16,142 nucleotides of DNA from an uncultured Chloroflexota bacterium (GTDB lineage Bacteria > Chloroflexota > Dehalococcoidia > UBA3495), in contig CAJWBT010000016.1 of the NCBI GenBank assembly GCA_913020235.1, forward strand, positions 1 to 16,142, written 5' to 3'. A program made the position numbers and the translations under genes. The notes under the pieces are model-generated. The model was not told the origin of the DNA, made no database searches, and saw only the letters and a program-made list of their open reading frames with translations. This document shows, one piece after another, positions 1 through 8,110 of the stretch. Position 1 is the stretch's first letter; every line of letters begins with the position of its first letter.

Positions 1-5
1 GAAAG

Positions 6-50
6 TGTTACCCATGTGCCCGGTTTTTCTGTTACCAGTCTACCCGGTTT
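6..50. repeat. imperfect 21-nt direct repeat pair, possible IS end
   Basis: Two adjacent 21-nt units (6-26 and 30-50) agree at 17 of 21 positions. Both begin TGTTACC and end CCCGGTTT. Arrays of this kind are often seen at the ends of DDE-transposase insertion sequences, so this may be the terminal part of an element lying left of the window. No transposase is visible here, so the identification is inference. Confidence 0.4.
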
Positions 51-62
51 GTACCCCCCCGG

Positions 63-85
63 CCCCTCTCCCGATGGGAGAGGGG
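63..85. repeat. perfect 10-bp hairpin palindrome
   Basis: The arms 63-72 and 76-85 are exact reverse complements (10 bp) around a 3-nt loop. The C/T-rich then G/A-rich layout resembles dispersed intergenic palindromes found in many GC-rich bacterial genomes. There is no T-run on either side, so an intrinsic terminator is not supported. Confidence 0.6.
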
Positions 86-99
86 TGCCCTGGCGCAGC

Positions 100-202
100 C
101 TGGGCTGGGTGAGGGCTGGCCATGGCACGCGGTGGACCCGCGGCCTGGAACAGCGCAGACCTCAGGCCTTGTTATTGTAGCCAATGCCCTCACCCAGCCC
201 AG
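100..202. repeat. 17-bp perfect inverted repeat, arms 69 nt apart
   Basis: Bases 100-116 and 186-202 are exact reverse complements (CTGGGCTGGGTGAGGGC and its partner). With the hairpin at 63-85 they make up a compact repeat-rich leader upstream of the peptidase gene. The two could be parts of one dispersed non-coding repeat element. No function can be read from the sequence. Confidence 0.6.
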
Positions 203-213
203 CCACCGGCCTG

Positions 214-222
214 TGGTAGAAT
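214..222 (+). promoter_or_regulatory. possible extended -10 element upstream of the S9 peptidase
   Basis: TGG followed by TAGAAT fits an extended -10 (TGn-TATAAT-like). It would place a transcription start near 229 and give a leader of about 70 nt before the ATG at 300. No good -35 hexamer is visible, so support is weak. Confidence 0.25.
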
Positions 223-299
223 CGACGCGCCGCCGACATGCCACGCCAGGTTCGCCGGCGCTATCCCGCTCGATCCTCGCGCCGTTGAGGGGAGGCTCC

Positions 300-2249
300 A
301 TGACTACTCCGATCGGGCCGGACGTGGCCCGGCTCCTGCGGGCCGTCGCCGACCCCGCCCTGTCGCCCGACGGGTCCCGCCTGGCCTATACCCACTCCTG
401 GTTCGGCCAGGAGAACGGGGACGCCCGCTCCCGAATAATGATGCTCGACCTGGCCACCGGACAACAGGAGGAGTTCACCCAGGGCAAAGCCGACGCCGTG
501 CCCAAATTCGCCCCCGGCGGCGCCACTCTGGGGTTCCTCAGGCCGGACGAAGACGACCGCCGCCAGGTCTGGCTGATGGCGGCCGGAGGGGGCGAAGCCA
601 GGCCGCTGACGGCGATGGAGCGGGGCGTGCTCGATTTCGGCTGGTCGCCGGACGCCCGGCAGGTGGTAATCTGCTCCGACGTGGACCCGGAGACGCCGCC
701 CGAGGACCCGCCGGCCGCCGGGACGCCTCAAGTACGGGTGGTGCGGCGAATCAGGTACCGGTACGACACCCTGGGCTGGCGCGGCGACGCCCATTTCCAT
801 CTGTTCATCGCCCCGGTCGAAGGCGGCCCGACCATCCAACTCACGGACGGAGACTGGGACGACGTGGCCCCCGTTTGGTCCCCCGACGGCTCCCGGCTGG
901 CTTTTGTCTCGGGCCGGCGGGACGACCGGGACAGCCGGGACCTTACCGAGGCCTATGTGATCGCGGCCACCGGTGGTGAGCCGGAGAAGTGGTCCGAAGG
1001 CCTCTTCAGCGTGGGGGCCCTGGCCTGGTCTCCCGATGGGCAGCGGCTGCTAGCCATCGGGTCCGACGCGCCGGAGGGGATGGTACTATGGCAGTCCTGG
1101 CTCTACGTTCTGGAGCGGGGCCGGCCTCCCGACTGTCTCACCACCGATTCGGTGAAGCCCTATGTTGGATTCCCCATTCTCAGCGGGTCCCCAGGGCTGC
1201 GCTGGACCGAGGACGGCCGGGTCATCTTCCTGGGAGACCGGCGGGGGGAGTCCTTTCTGTTCCAGGTTCCGGCATCCGGCGGCCCGTGCCGCCCGTTGGC
1301 GGGCGGGGGTTGCCAGAGCACCAGCCTGACCCTCGATCAGGCCGCAAGCGCTGCTGTAACCCTGTCGTCCTCTCCATCCAATCCCGGAGACCTTCACCAT
1401 GTGGACCTGGCCTCCGGCGCCACCAAACGTCTGACCGGCTGCAACCGGGACTATCTGGCGGAACACCCCCCGGCTGACCTGGAGAAGTTCTGTGTCCAGC
1501 GGGAGGGCCTGGAGCTAGAATGCCGCCTGTGGCGCCCTCCCGGTTTCGATCCCAAGCGGCATTACCCCCTGGTGCTGGACATTCACGGAGGACCCAACGG
1601 CGCTTTTTACGACTCCTTTGCCCCCGTCCAGCAGGTCTTGGCGACGTCGGGCTATCTGGTGCTGGCGGTAAACCCCAGGGGCTCTTCGACCTACGGCAAC
1701 GAGTTCATGATGTCGGTCCTGAGGGACTGGGGCGGAGAAGATTACCAGGACCTGATGTCGGCCCTGGATGAGGTGGCCGCCAGGCCTTACGTGGATGCCT
1801 CCCGTCTGGGCGTCCACGGCTACAGCTACGGCGGCTTTATGACAAGCTGGACCGTCGGCCACACCAAGCGGTTCCGGGCCGCGGTGGTGGGGGCTCCGTG
1901 CACCGACCTGTACAGCATGTGCGGCACCTCGGATATCGGGGTCAGCTTTGGCGAGGTCCAGTGGGGAGGCCCTTTCACCGGCGCGGCCCCGGAGCTGATC
2001 AACCATTCGCCTATCGCATACGTTGCCAACGTCGACACTCCGGTGCTGCTGCTGCACGGCGAGGCCGACGCACGCTGCCCCATCGCCCAGAGCGAGGAGT
2101 ACTTCGTGGCGCTGAAACGGCTGGGGAAAGAGGTGGAGTTCGTCCGGTTCCCCAATTGCTCCCACCTCTTTCCCAGGCTCGGCCACCCCAAAATGCGGGA
2201 GGAGTACCTGGCCCGCACCCTGGAGTGGTTTAACCGGTGGCTGGGGTGA
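300..2249 (+). CDS. S9 family (prolyl oligopeptidase-type) serine peptidase
   Basis: This is a cytoplasmic serine peptidase of the acylaminoacyl-peptidase/dipeptidyl-peptidase type (S9), expected to cleave short peptides or remove N-terminal residues. It has 649 residues. The N-terminal half (about 10-395) is a beta-propeller with TolB/PD40-like blades: SPDGSRLAY near 22, and WSPD motifs at W115, W193 and W243. The C-terminal alpha/beta-hydrolase domain starts near 400, with the oxyanion-hole motif HGGP at 429-432. The nucleophile is S509 in GYSYGG, the acid is D590 in HGEADAR, and the base is H622 in NCSHLF, so the triad is complete. The start at 300 was chosen over an in-frame start at 132 because GGAGG lies at 291-295 and the extra 56 residues are low-quality sequence. 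There is no signal peptide. It converges on the next gene with a 75-nt gap. The family is secure; the substrate is unknown. Confidence 0.95.
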   Translation: MTTPIGPDVARLLRAVADPALSPDGSRLAYTHSWFGQENGDARSRIMMLDLATGQQEEFTQGKADAVPKFAPGGATLGFLRPDEDDRRQVWLMAAGGGEARPLTAMERGVLDFGWSPDARQVVICSDVDPETPPEDPPAAGTPQVRVVRRIRYRYDTLGWRGDAHFHLFIAPVEGGPTIQLTDGDWDDVAPVWSPDGSRLAFVSGRRDDRDSRDLTEAYVIAATGGEPEKWSEGLFSVGALAWSPDGQRLLAIGSDAPEGMVLWQSWLYVLERGRPPDCLTTDSVKPYVGFPILSGSPGLRWTEDGRVIFLGDRRGESFLFQVPASGGPCRPLAGGGCQSTSLTLDQAASAAVTLSSSPSNPGDLHHVDLASGATKRLTGCNRDYLAEHPPADLEKFCVQREGLELECRLWRPPGFDPKRHYPLVLDIHGGPNGAFYDSFAPVQQVLATSGYLVLAVNPRGSSTYGNEFMMSVLRDWGGEDYQDLMSALDEVAARPYVDASRLGVHGYSYGGFMTSWTVGHTKRFRAAVVGAPCTDLYSMCGTSDIGVSFGEVQWGGPFTGAAPELINHSPIAYVANVDTPVLLLHGEADARCPIAQSEEYFVALKRLGKEVEFVRFPNCSHLFPRLGHPKMREEYLARTLEWFNRWLG

Positions 2250-2324
2250 CCGGGCCCCTTCGAAACGAAAAACATCCATCAAGGGCGGGGACCCCGCAAG
2301 AGGCTATTGGGGCCGTGCTGACGC

Positions 2325-5300
2325 TCAGGACCGGCGGCGCACGGCGATCAGGCCCAGAAGCCCGACAAGTAGGGCCACCATGCTGAGGTCCGTCTTCGAG
2401 CCTCCTCCAACAGGAGCGGCGCAGGCAGCCCCACCTCCGCCCTCTCCTGGCGCGGGCGTCGTGGCAGGTGCAGGCACGGCGGTCGCCGCCGGAGCCGGAG
2501 CAGTGGGCTCAGCGCTAGCCGTGGGAGCCGGAGCCGCGGTAGGCTCGGCGGTATCCGTTGGAACCGGCAACGTAGTGGCTGCGGCAGTCGCGGCAGGAGC
2601 CGGCACCGTAACTGCGGCGGCGGTCGACGTGGGAGCCTGCGCCACAGTGGGCGCGGCCACCGGCCCGGGAGTGGGCGTGGGAGCCGGGGTCGATACCGGC
2701 GTCACGGTAGGCGCCGCGGTCGGCGCCGCGGATGGTATGGAAGTCGGGGCTGGAACCCGGGCGGGGGTCGTCGGCGGAACTGCCGGTGGAACTGGCGTCG
2801 GAGTTGGGGCTGGAACTACAACTGCCGTAGGCACGGGAGCGGGAGTGGGCTGCGGAAGGGGAGTGGAGGTGGCCTGCGGAGTGGGTGTAACGGTAGGGGT
2901 CGGAGTCGGAGTCGGCGTCGGAGCCGGCGTAGGCGTGGGTGCTTCGGCCAGGAACACCGAAATGGAAAACTCAACCACCGCCTCGGTGCTCCGCGCTCCG
3001 TCGGTGGCGATCACCTTGACCATGTGGAAGGGGGCGTCCAGGTCCACCGGCAGGTCCACCTCCGAAGCGGTTTGCTCGAAAGTGCCGAATTGCCACGTCT
3101 CTCCTCGGTTGGTGGAGTAGAGAGTGGAGTAGAGGAGGCTGTCGCCGTCGTCGTCCGCTGCGTCCCACTCCACGTGGATGTCACCCGCGACCGCAACCGC
3201 TTCGGGTCCGGTAATTGGCTCGGTAATCGAAACGGTGGGCGGGTTGTCGCTGTACACCAGGCTGTCCAGCAGCCCGTTGGGCCCAACCAGGTCTATCTGG
3301 ACCACCCCGGGCAGGTCCGGAACCAACTGGGCGAAAGGCAGAAATTTCCGCTGCGTGGGCGGGGTGACCCTCTCATCCACGTCCTCATATTGCAGGTCCC
3401 ATCCGGTGTGGAAAGGATAACGCCCCAACTCAGCTCCGCCTGCGCTCCGGAGGCTGATCGCCCACCCGTCTTCAGAAGCGTAGGCCGGTTCTTCAACGCC
3501 GGTGAGCTGATAGGCTGGGTAGAGTTCCCCGATGGTCTGGCCTCCATCTCTGTCTAGAAGCCCCTGCACCAAGATGAGGTCCGGGTCCACGCGCTGGGGC
3601 AGTCCCTCGTCGAGCAGATGCCAGTAGGTGCACTGGGTGATCCAGGGCAATTCCGACCCCTCCGGACCCATAACCGGCACCTCCTGAGGCATGGGATACC
3701 TTTCTTCGACGCCCCGATGGGTGATTTGGAAGCCATGGGCGCGGAGGTCTTTGTCGTTGTGGTAGTCGAGATCGCATTTCCCCCACATAGCCCAGCCTCC
3801 CCAAAAGAAGCTGGGGAGAGTGTGGATCAGTTCGTGGGCCACATCAAGGTAACCAGTTACGGAAGTGCTGACGAATACCACCTTGGTGCTTTCAGTGTAG
3901 GCCTGTCCGGTGAACACCAGGGAGGATTGGCTGTCGATAAGCACCAATACGGTCCTCTCGGCGCCGGCCAATAGGCCTTGTGGCTTAATTTGGCTGCTGA
4001 TAGCCGCTGCTACCGCAGCCCTCCGCTCCGCCACATCACCGGTTGTGAGCGACCACTGGGCTAGGCGTTTGCTGACCGTGGAGGAAAGGTCTTGAACCGG
4101 CTGTGGAACTGTAGGCAATCCATCTGGGGCCAAGGGGTAAAAATCGGGGATCAGTTGTTTTGAATCTTGCGCCAATGTATCAGCGGCGCCCGGCAAGACG
4201 GATGCCTGTAGTCTCATCGCGTTTGTCGTCAGGGGCGCGACGATTACCGGTATGAAGTGGGTCACAGGTCCGATGCGCGCCACCGACAGGCCATCCACCG
4301 TGACCCTGATGCCGGTGTCCTTTCCGGGATCGTCATCCCGCCTGAGTTCGGTGTCCAAGACGTATGCGGCTGTATTAATCTTGAACGGTTTGTCTGGCAG
4401 CATTTTCGGAGTGGCCTTATCGGGCGGCACTCCCCTTGATGCGTCAAGGTTCTCTTGGAAGGCCGTGACCTGGTTGCCACACTCTCCCTCTGGTGCGTCC
4501 AGCAGCAAAGTGATCAACCCTTTCCTGGACTCGTAGAAGCTCTCGCCGTTAAGGAAGAACTCGAAGTGCACCGGAACCGGTATGGTGCCGGTGGTGTTGC
4601 CCGCCAGTTGGATGGTGTATCGCTTGGGATCGTTACTGGGATCAGAGGAGCCTTTGATGCCGAACAGCAGGGTGTCACGGCCCTGCACCATCCTCAACTC
4701 AGCCTCGTACAGGGGCGTCACCGTGCCCGTTTTCTTGGTGAGTTGCTTGCCCGGTTTGTCAGAGAAAGTGTAGTCGTCTTGCCAGACACCCTGGACCGGC
4801 TCGAACCAGCCATCGACGTCAGTCACCGGGCACTGGACTGTGGGCGCGGGCGTGGGGGTTGGAGTGGGAGTGGGGGTCGGGGTGGGTGGCGCCGTGGGCG
4901 GCTCAATCACCGGTCCCTGACCTTCGATGCCCAGCTGGGCGGTTAAGGAGATGACTTCATCAGTATACCCCAGGCTGGCATAGACTGCAGACAACGGCTG
5001 AATCAGTTTGATCAGGTGGCTCCCGGCCGCCGGAGCTAGCCACACGAATTCCGCAGCGGGAGAGGGGGTGCCGGCGCTATCGGCACTGTCGTCGGATGCC
5101 AGGATCGTGGCGCCGTCTTGGTCGAAGAGCAAGAGCTGAACATTGTCGCCCTCGTCGGCCCACGCGAGAGCGTAGATGCTGTAGGTCCAACCCGCCTTAG
5201 CGGTAAACTGAAACCACCTGGTATTTACCGTTGCCTCCGACGCGGTAGGGCCGTGTGTGAACTCCCCTGGGGCTGAGCCGCACTCTTCGTCGGCGCGGCT

Positions 5301-5480
5301 CGCGAAACCCCAGCAAGGGGAACTCAGGGGTACCGCTATGGGGTTCCCTGGGCTCTCCCCTTGCGCCTGGGTATCACCGATATCCCACCAAGCTATGGCG
5401 AACAAGGTGAAGGCAACCGCGAGAAACACCCCGCCCGTGACCTTGAACCTGGAGGGCCTAGCCAGCAGACTCACTAACAT
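2325..5480 (-). CDS. large exported HExxH metallopeptidase-like protein with C-terminal membrane anchor
   Basis: This 1051-residue protein is predicted to be exported. A hydrophobic segment at 13-32 fits a signal peptide or anchor. Residues about 80-180 look like a bacterial pre-peptidase C-terminal (PPC) domain (RWFQFTAKAGWTYSIYAL, then LLLFDQDGATILASDD). A Thr-Pro linker covers 194-214. The unassigned middle region carries AHELIHTLP with H549, E550 and H553, a zinc-peptidase HExxH motif; the third zinc ligand is not obvious. Residues about 747-843 form an Ig/fibronectin-like domain (YSTNRGETWQ, VIATDGARS). A Pro/Thr/Ala-rich stalk of about 170 residues follows. The C-terminus has C1020, GGG 1025-1027, a hydrophobic span 1032-1047 and RRR 1048-1050, resembling tripartite sorting signals such as GlyGly-CTERM. 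The start ATG has GAAGGA 3 nt upstream. A cell-surface protease is the likeliest role, but the peptidase family is not recognised. Confidence 0.85.
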   Translation of the reverse strand: MLVSLLARPSRFKVTGGVFLAVAFTLFAIAWWDIGDTQAQGESPGNPIAVPLSSPCWGFASRADEECGSAPGEFTHGPTASEATVNTRWFQFTAKAGWTYSIYALAWADEGDNVQLLLFDQDGATILASDDSADSAGTPSPAAEFVWLAPAAGSHLIKLIQPLSAVYASLGYTDEVISLTAQLGIEGQGPVIEPPTAPPTPTPTPTPTPTPAPTVQCPVTDVDGWFEPVQGVWQDDYTFSDKPGKQLTKKTGTVTPLYEAELRMVQGRDTLLFGIKGSSDPSNDPKRYTIQLAGNTTGTIPVPVHFEFFLNGESFYESRKGLITLLLDAPEGECGNQVTAFQENLDASRGVPPDKATPKMLPDKPFKINTAAYVLDTELRRDDDPGKDTGIRVTVDGLSVARIGPVTHFIPVIVAPLTTNAMRLQASVLPGAADTLAQDSKQLIPDFYPLAPDGLPTVPQPVQDLSSTVSKRLAQWSLTTGDVAERRAAVAAAISSQIKPQGLLAGAERTVLVLIDSQSSLVFTGQAYTESTKVVFVSTSVTGYLDVAHELIHTLPSFFWGGWAMWGKCDLDYHNDKDLRAHGFQITHRGVEERYPMPQEVPVMGPEGSELPWITQCTYWHLLDEGLPQRVDPDLILVQGLLDRDGGQTIGELYPAYQLTGVEEPAYASEDGWAISLRSAGGAELGRYPFHTGWDLQYEDVDERVTPPTQRKFLPFAQLVPDLPGVVQIDLVGPNGLLDSLVYSDNPPTVSITEPITGPEAVAVAGDIHVEWDAADDDGDSLLYSTLYSTNRGETWQFGTFEQTASEVDLPVDLDAPFHMVKVIATDGARSTEAVVEFSISVFLAEAPTPTPAPTPTPTPTPTVTPTPQATSTPLPQPTPAPVPTAVVVPAPTPTPVPPAVPPTTPARVPAPTSIPSAAPTAAPTVTPVSTPAPTPTPGPVAAPTVAQAPTSTAAAVTVPAPAATAAATTLPVPTDTAEPTAAPAPTASAEPTAPAPAATAVPAPATTPAPGEGGGGAACAAPVGGGSKTDLSMVALLVGLLGLIAVRRRS
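2442..2948 (-). repeat. Pro/Thr/Ala low-complexity stalk coding region
   Basis: This stretch encodes residues about 845-1013 of the exported protein, made of irregular PTP, TPTP and APTA units. On the plus strand it reads as Gly/Val repeats, which creates a long open shadow frame. It probably forms an extended cell-wall or surface spacer. The repeat is imperfect at the DNA level. Confidence 0.8.
4839..4901 (-). repeat. short Thr-Pro linker repeat
   Basis: This encodes residues about 194-214, alternating Thr-Pro between the PPC-like domain and the central region. It is a typical flexible interdomain linker of exported proteins. Confidence 0.8.
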
Positions 5481-5985
5481 TTATCCTTCGGGTGAACGCT
5501 TTCCAGAATTCTACGGTCAATCGCTCTCCCCAATGCGAGCTAACGAGTTGATGAGCGTAATCACTGGTGGAGATCGAAAGATCAGGCCCAATGGAGCACC
5601 AATAATAGGGCTGGGCAAGAATCTGGACGGCTCAAACCGGAACTCTCCGCTTTGACTCATCTCCGCCTGGCTCGAAGAGGCGTCGAGAGTATATGCTAGC
5701 CTGTGGAGGCCGGTCAAACATTATCTCCCCAACTCTCAAGTTCAAGTTCAGGGTTTCCCATCCGGGTCCAGCCACCTTGGGAAGGCCCTCCTCCGTTAGC
5801 CACGTGCCCGAAGACGATTCTATCGGGCGATCCACCGGCCGCGATGGGGTATTTGACACGGCTTAAAGGGGGCCGGTACCATTGTCATCGTCCATGAAGG
5901 CCTTCCCTCTGGCCGTTCTTGGGCTGACCTGGCGCGTGTCATTAAGAATCGAGAGGGTCCGCTCTCATAATCTGGAGGGTCAGCT
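5481..5985. other. 505-nt intergenic region with no supported gene
   Basis: This separates the divergent exported protein (-) and amidohydrolase (+) genes. Short open frames exist on both strands (for example 5632-5859 on the minus strand), but none has a convincing ribosome-binding site or a recognisable protein sequence. Promoters for both flanking genes must lie here; I could not identify a good -35/-10 pair. I see no tRNA or structured RNA. Confidence 0.6.
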
Positions 5986-7089
5986 ATGATTATCGACAAC
6001 CACGTGCACGTCTTCCCGAGTCAGGCGGGGCCGGTCGGGTACGACGACCCGAAGGCCTATCAACGGTTTCTGCAAGCGCAGATCCCCAGGCAATGGGGCA
6101 GGATGGTGTGCAGCCACATGGACCGTAAGTACATACCGGACCCTGGCGAGGACGTGGGCTTTACCGTAGGCAAGTACGGGCGTCACCACTGGAGGAAGCA
6201 CGGCCAGGACTGCTGGGTCCAGCGAGGGCCGGTGGTGCTGGCCGAACCGGAACACACACCGGAACAGATGTTGGCCCACATGGATTTTGCCGGCATCGAC
6301 GTCGGCGTGATCCAGACCGGCTACGTGGCGCCCGGCTGGGGCCGGGACGTATACTTCGCCGATTGCATCAAGCGGTGGCCGGACCGGTTCATCGGGACGG
6401 TGGACATCGAGTACGATCTAAGCCAGGATGACGCCTACCTGCAGGGAGAGATCCGCAAGCTCACCCGCGCAGTGGAGGAGCTGGGATTCAGGGGGCTGTT
6501 CTCCCACGTGCCCTGCGACCAGCCGGTGGACGACCCCCGGTGCGACCCCCTGTGGAAGGAGGTCATCCGGCTGGGGATTCCCGCCTACATCAACACCGGC
6601 CTCAAACCGCGGGCGATCCCCAGGGCCGAGTACCTGGAGGATGTCCGGCGCATCGAGAACGTTCTCAAGCGATTTCCCGAGATGAACGTCATCGACGCCC
6701 ACATTGGCCACCACCTCCGTCCACCGAAAGACCCGGAGCGAGTGGACAATCCCAGAGAGTTCTTCCCGCTGTTGAAGCTGGGCAACTTCTTCTTGGAGGT
6801 AGGGTACGTCCTCGCCTTCGAGAACTGGGCCGTTTGGGGGAAGGAGTTCGAGTACCCCTATCCTCGACACGAACAGATCATCAAGACCCTGTACGAAAAC
6901 TTCGGCGCCGGCGTGATCGTCTGGGGCTCGGATATGCCCTGGACCCAGAGGACCTGCACCTACCGTCAGTGCCTGGACCTGGTGCGGCTGCACACCAGCT
7001 ACATGACCGAAGATGAGCGCAACCTGATCACGGGCGGCACGCTGGCACGGTTGTTCAAGGTCGCCGAGCCGAAAGGGGCCGCGGCGTAG
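5986..7089 (+). CDS. amidohydrolase family 2 (ACMSD-like TIM-barrel) protein
   Basis: This 367-residue protein belongs to the amidohydrolase-2 group (metal-dependent hydrolases and decarboxylases related to ACMSD and 4-oxalomesaconate hydratase). It opens with MIIDNHVHVF, giving the HxH metal motif H6/H8. Later motifs are LFSHVPCDQPVDDPRCDP (the usual loop before the third ligand), IDAHIGHH (H239, the expected catalytic His) and VIVWGSDMPW (D316, the expected Asp ligand). The position normally held by the third metal-binding His, in a context like PvfIHtG, reads PAYINTG with N203. This may alter metal binding. The start is clear: GGAGG at 5974-5978 lies 7 nt before the ATG. It converges on the aldolase gene with an 82-nt gap. 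A role in breakdown of aromatic or dicarboxylic compounds is plausible; the substrate is unknown. Confidence 0.9.
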   Translation: MIIDNHVHVFPSQAGPVGYDDPKAYQRFLQAQIPRQWGRMVCSHMDRKYIPDPGEDVGFTVGKYGRHHWRKHGQDCWVQRGPVVLAEPEHTPEQMLAHMDFAGIDVGVIQTGYVAPGWGRDVYFADCIKRWPDRFIGTVDIEYDLSQDDAYLQGEIRKLTRAVEELGFRGLFSHVPCDQPVDDPRCDPLWKEVIRLGIPAYINTGLKPRAIPRAEYLEDVRRIENVLKRFPEMNVIDAHIGHHLRPPKDPERVDNPREFFPLLKLGNFFLEVGYVLAFENWAVWGKEFEYPYPRHEQIIKTLYENFGAGVIVWGSDMPWTQRTCTYRQCLDLVRLHTSYMTEDERNLITGGTLARLFKVAEPKGAAA

Positions 7090-7171
7090 GGGCTGCCTGG
7101 CCCCGTAGACCACGGACCGCGATCTTGTTGGGAGATCTCCCCGCCTGGCGGCCTCCGACGCGAGGCGCCGG

Positions 7172-7939
7172 CTACAGCGCCGCCTGCACCCGTTTGCGGA
7201 AGTCCTCGGCTCCGAGGCGGAGCAGGCCCCAGGCGGATATGGTCACGAATTGGGCTCCCAGCTTGATAAATTCGGCGACCCCGGCGGCGTCGGCGGGCGA
7301 GTTGCCGCCCACCCCTACCTGCTTGCCCGCGGCCCTGATCCTCGGGATCACCTGCCGCATCAACTCCCGCACCTCCCCAGGACCCGGGTTGCCCATGCTT
7401 TGGCCCAGGTCGCCGGAGGCCACGTGAACCACGTCGATGCCGGGCACCGCCAGGATCTCATCCAGGTTCTCGACCGCCTCGGTGTCTTCAACCATGGGGA
7501 TGACCAGCGTCTGGGAGTTGATCCACCGGGTGGACTCCTCTCGCGACACCTTCACCCCGTAGTCGTGGGCACGGCCACCCCCCACACCGCGATGCCCTTC
7601 CGGGTGGTAGCGGGCCGCCCGGGCCACCGCGTCGGCCTCGCCGCCGGTGTTGATGTGGGGCACGATTACACCCTGCAATCCCCGGTCCAGGTAACGCAGA
7701 ATGGTTGAGTCGGCATGGTCGGGCACCCGGGCTATCGGCGTGATGCCGAATACCTCGGCGGCCCGTACCATGTGCTCCACCTGGTCCAGGCTCATGGGCC
7801 CGTGCTCGCAGTCGATCATCACGAAGTCGTAGCCTGTGGCCCCGAGCAGCTCCACCAGGTCGGGAGAATACCTGCTGATGATCGCCCCAAAAACTACCTG
7901 ACCGCCGGCCAGCTTGGCTTTACTGCTATTGGCACGCAT
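7172..7939 (-). CDS. HpcH/HpaI family aldolase
   Basis: This 255-residue class II (divalent-metal) aldolase is of the HpcH/HpaI type, cytoplasmic, and normally cleaves 2-keto-3-deoxy or 4-hydroxy-2-oxo acids to pyruvate plus an aldehyde. The length is normal for the family. Motifs match those known from E. coli HpaI: H46 in MIDCEHGP, R71 in ARVPD, E151 in PMVEDTEAVENLDEI and D177 in ASGDLGQSMG, close to the HpaI residues H45, R70, E149 and D175. The loop GVIVPHINT is also typical. The start ATG at 7939 has GAGGA about 10 nt upstream. It is divergent from the Memo-like gene (171 nt between starts) and convergent with the amidohydrolase, so it forms its own transcription unit. Exact substrate (homoprotocatechuate pathway product, deoxy-rhamnonate or other) cannot be decided from sequence. 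Confidence 0.93.
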   Translation of the reverse strand: MRANSSKAKLAGGQVVFGAIISRYSPDLVELLGATGYDFVMIDCEHGPMSLDQVEHMVRAAEVFGITPIARVPDHADSTILRYLDRGLQGVIVPHINTGGEADAVARAARYHPEGHRGVGGGRAHDYGVKVSREESTRWINSQTLVIPMVEDTEAVENLDEILAVPGIDVVHVASGDLGQSMGNPGPGEVRELMRQVIPRIRAAGKQVGVGGNSPADAAGVAEFIKLGAQFVTISAWGLLRLGAEDFRKRVQAAL

Positions 7940-8085
7940 GGGTTCTCATCCTCGAACGACGATTTGGTTCCCATTTTCCTTCTCATACGGCCCGGTTGCA
8001 ACCGGCGAGGCCGTCGGCCCTCGTCACGGCGAGATGCCAACACCATTACTCCTTCCACCATGGGAAGCCCGCGCTCCATGATGCC

Positions 8086-8105
8086 ATGAATCGTATATAA
8101 TTCAT
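8086..8105 (+). promoter_or_regulatory. consensus -10 (TATAAT, 8096-8101) inside a short inverted repeat
   Basis: TATAAT at 8096-8101 is a perfect -10 hexamer in otherwise GC-rich DNA. It would start transcription near 8108, only about 3 nt before the ATG at 8111. It is flanked by ATGAAT (8086-8091) and ATTCAT (8100-8105), a 6-bp inverted repeat that could be an operator. No recognisable -35 lies at 16-18 nt spacing. Confidence 0.45.
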
Positions 8106-8110
8106 TCGAG

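Noticed and set aside
132..299. 56-residue N-terminal extension of the S9 peptidase
   Set aside because: It overlaps the repeat-rich leader, lacks family similarity, and a good ribosome-binding site lies just before the ATG at 300.
1515..2282. 255-residue minus-strand frame opposite the S9 catalytic domain
   Set aside because: No recognisable motifs; it is a GC-rich shadow of a gene with a complete catalytic triad.
2380..3120. Long plus-strand open frame rich in Gly/Val/Ala
   Set aside because: It is the complement of the Thr/Pro stalk of the minus-strand exported protein; the low-complexity codons keep the opposite frame open and there is no independent support.
7089..7104. Possible terminator hairpin after the amidohydrolase (GGGGC/GCCCC stem)
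   Set aside because: Only 5 bp of stem and no T-run on either strand.
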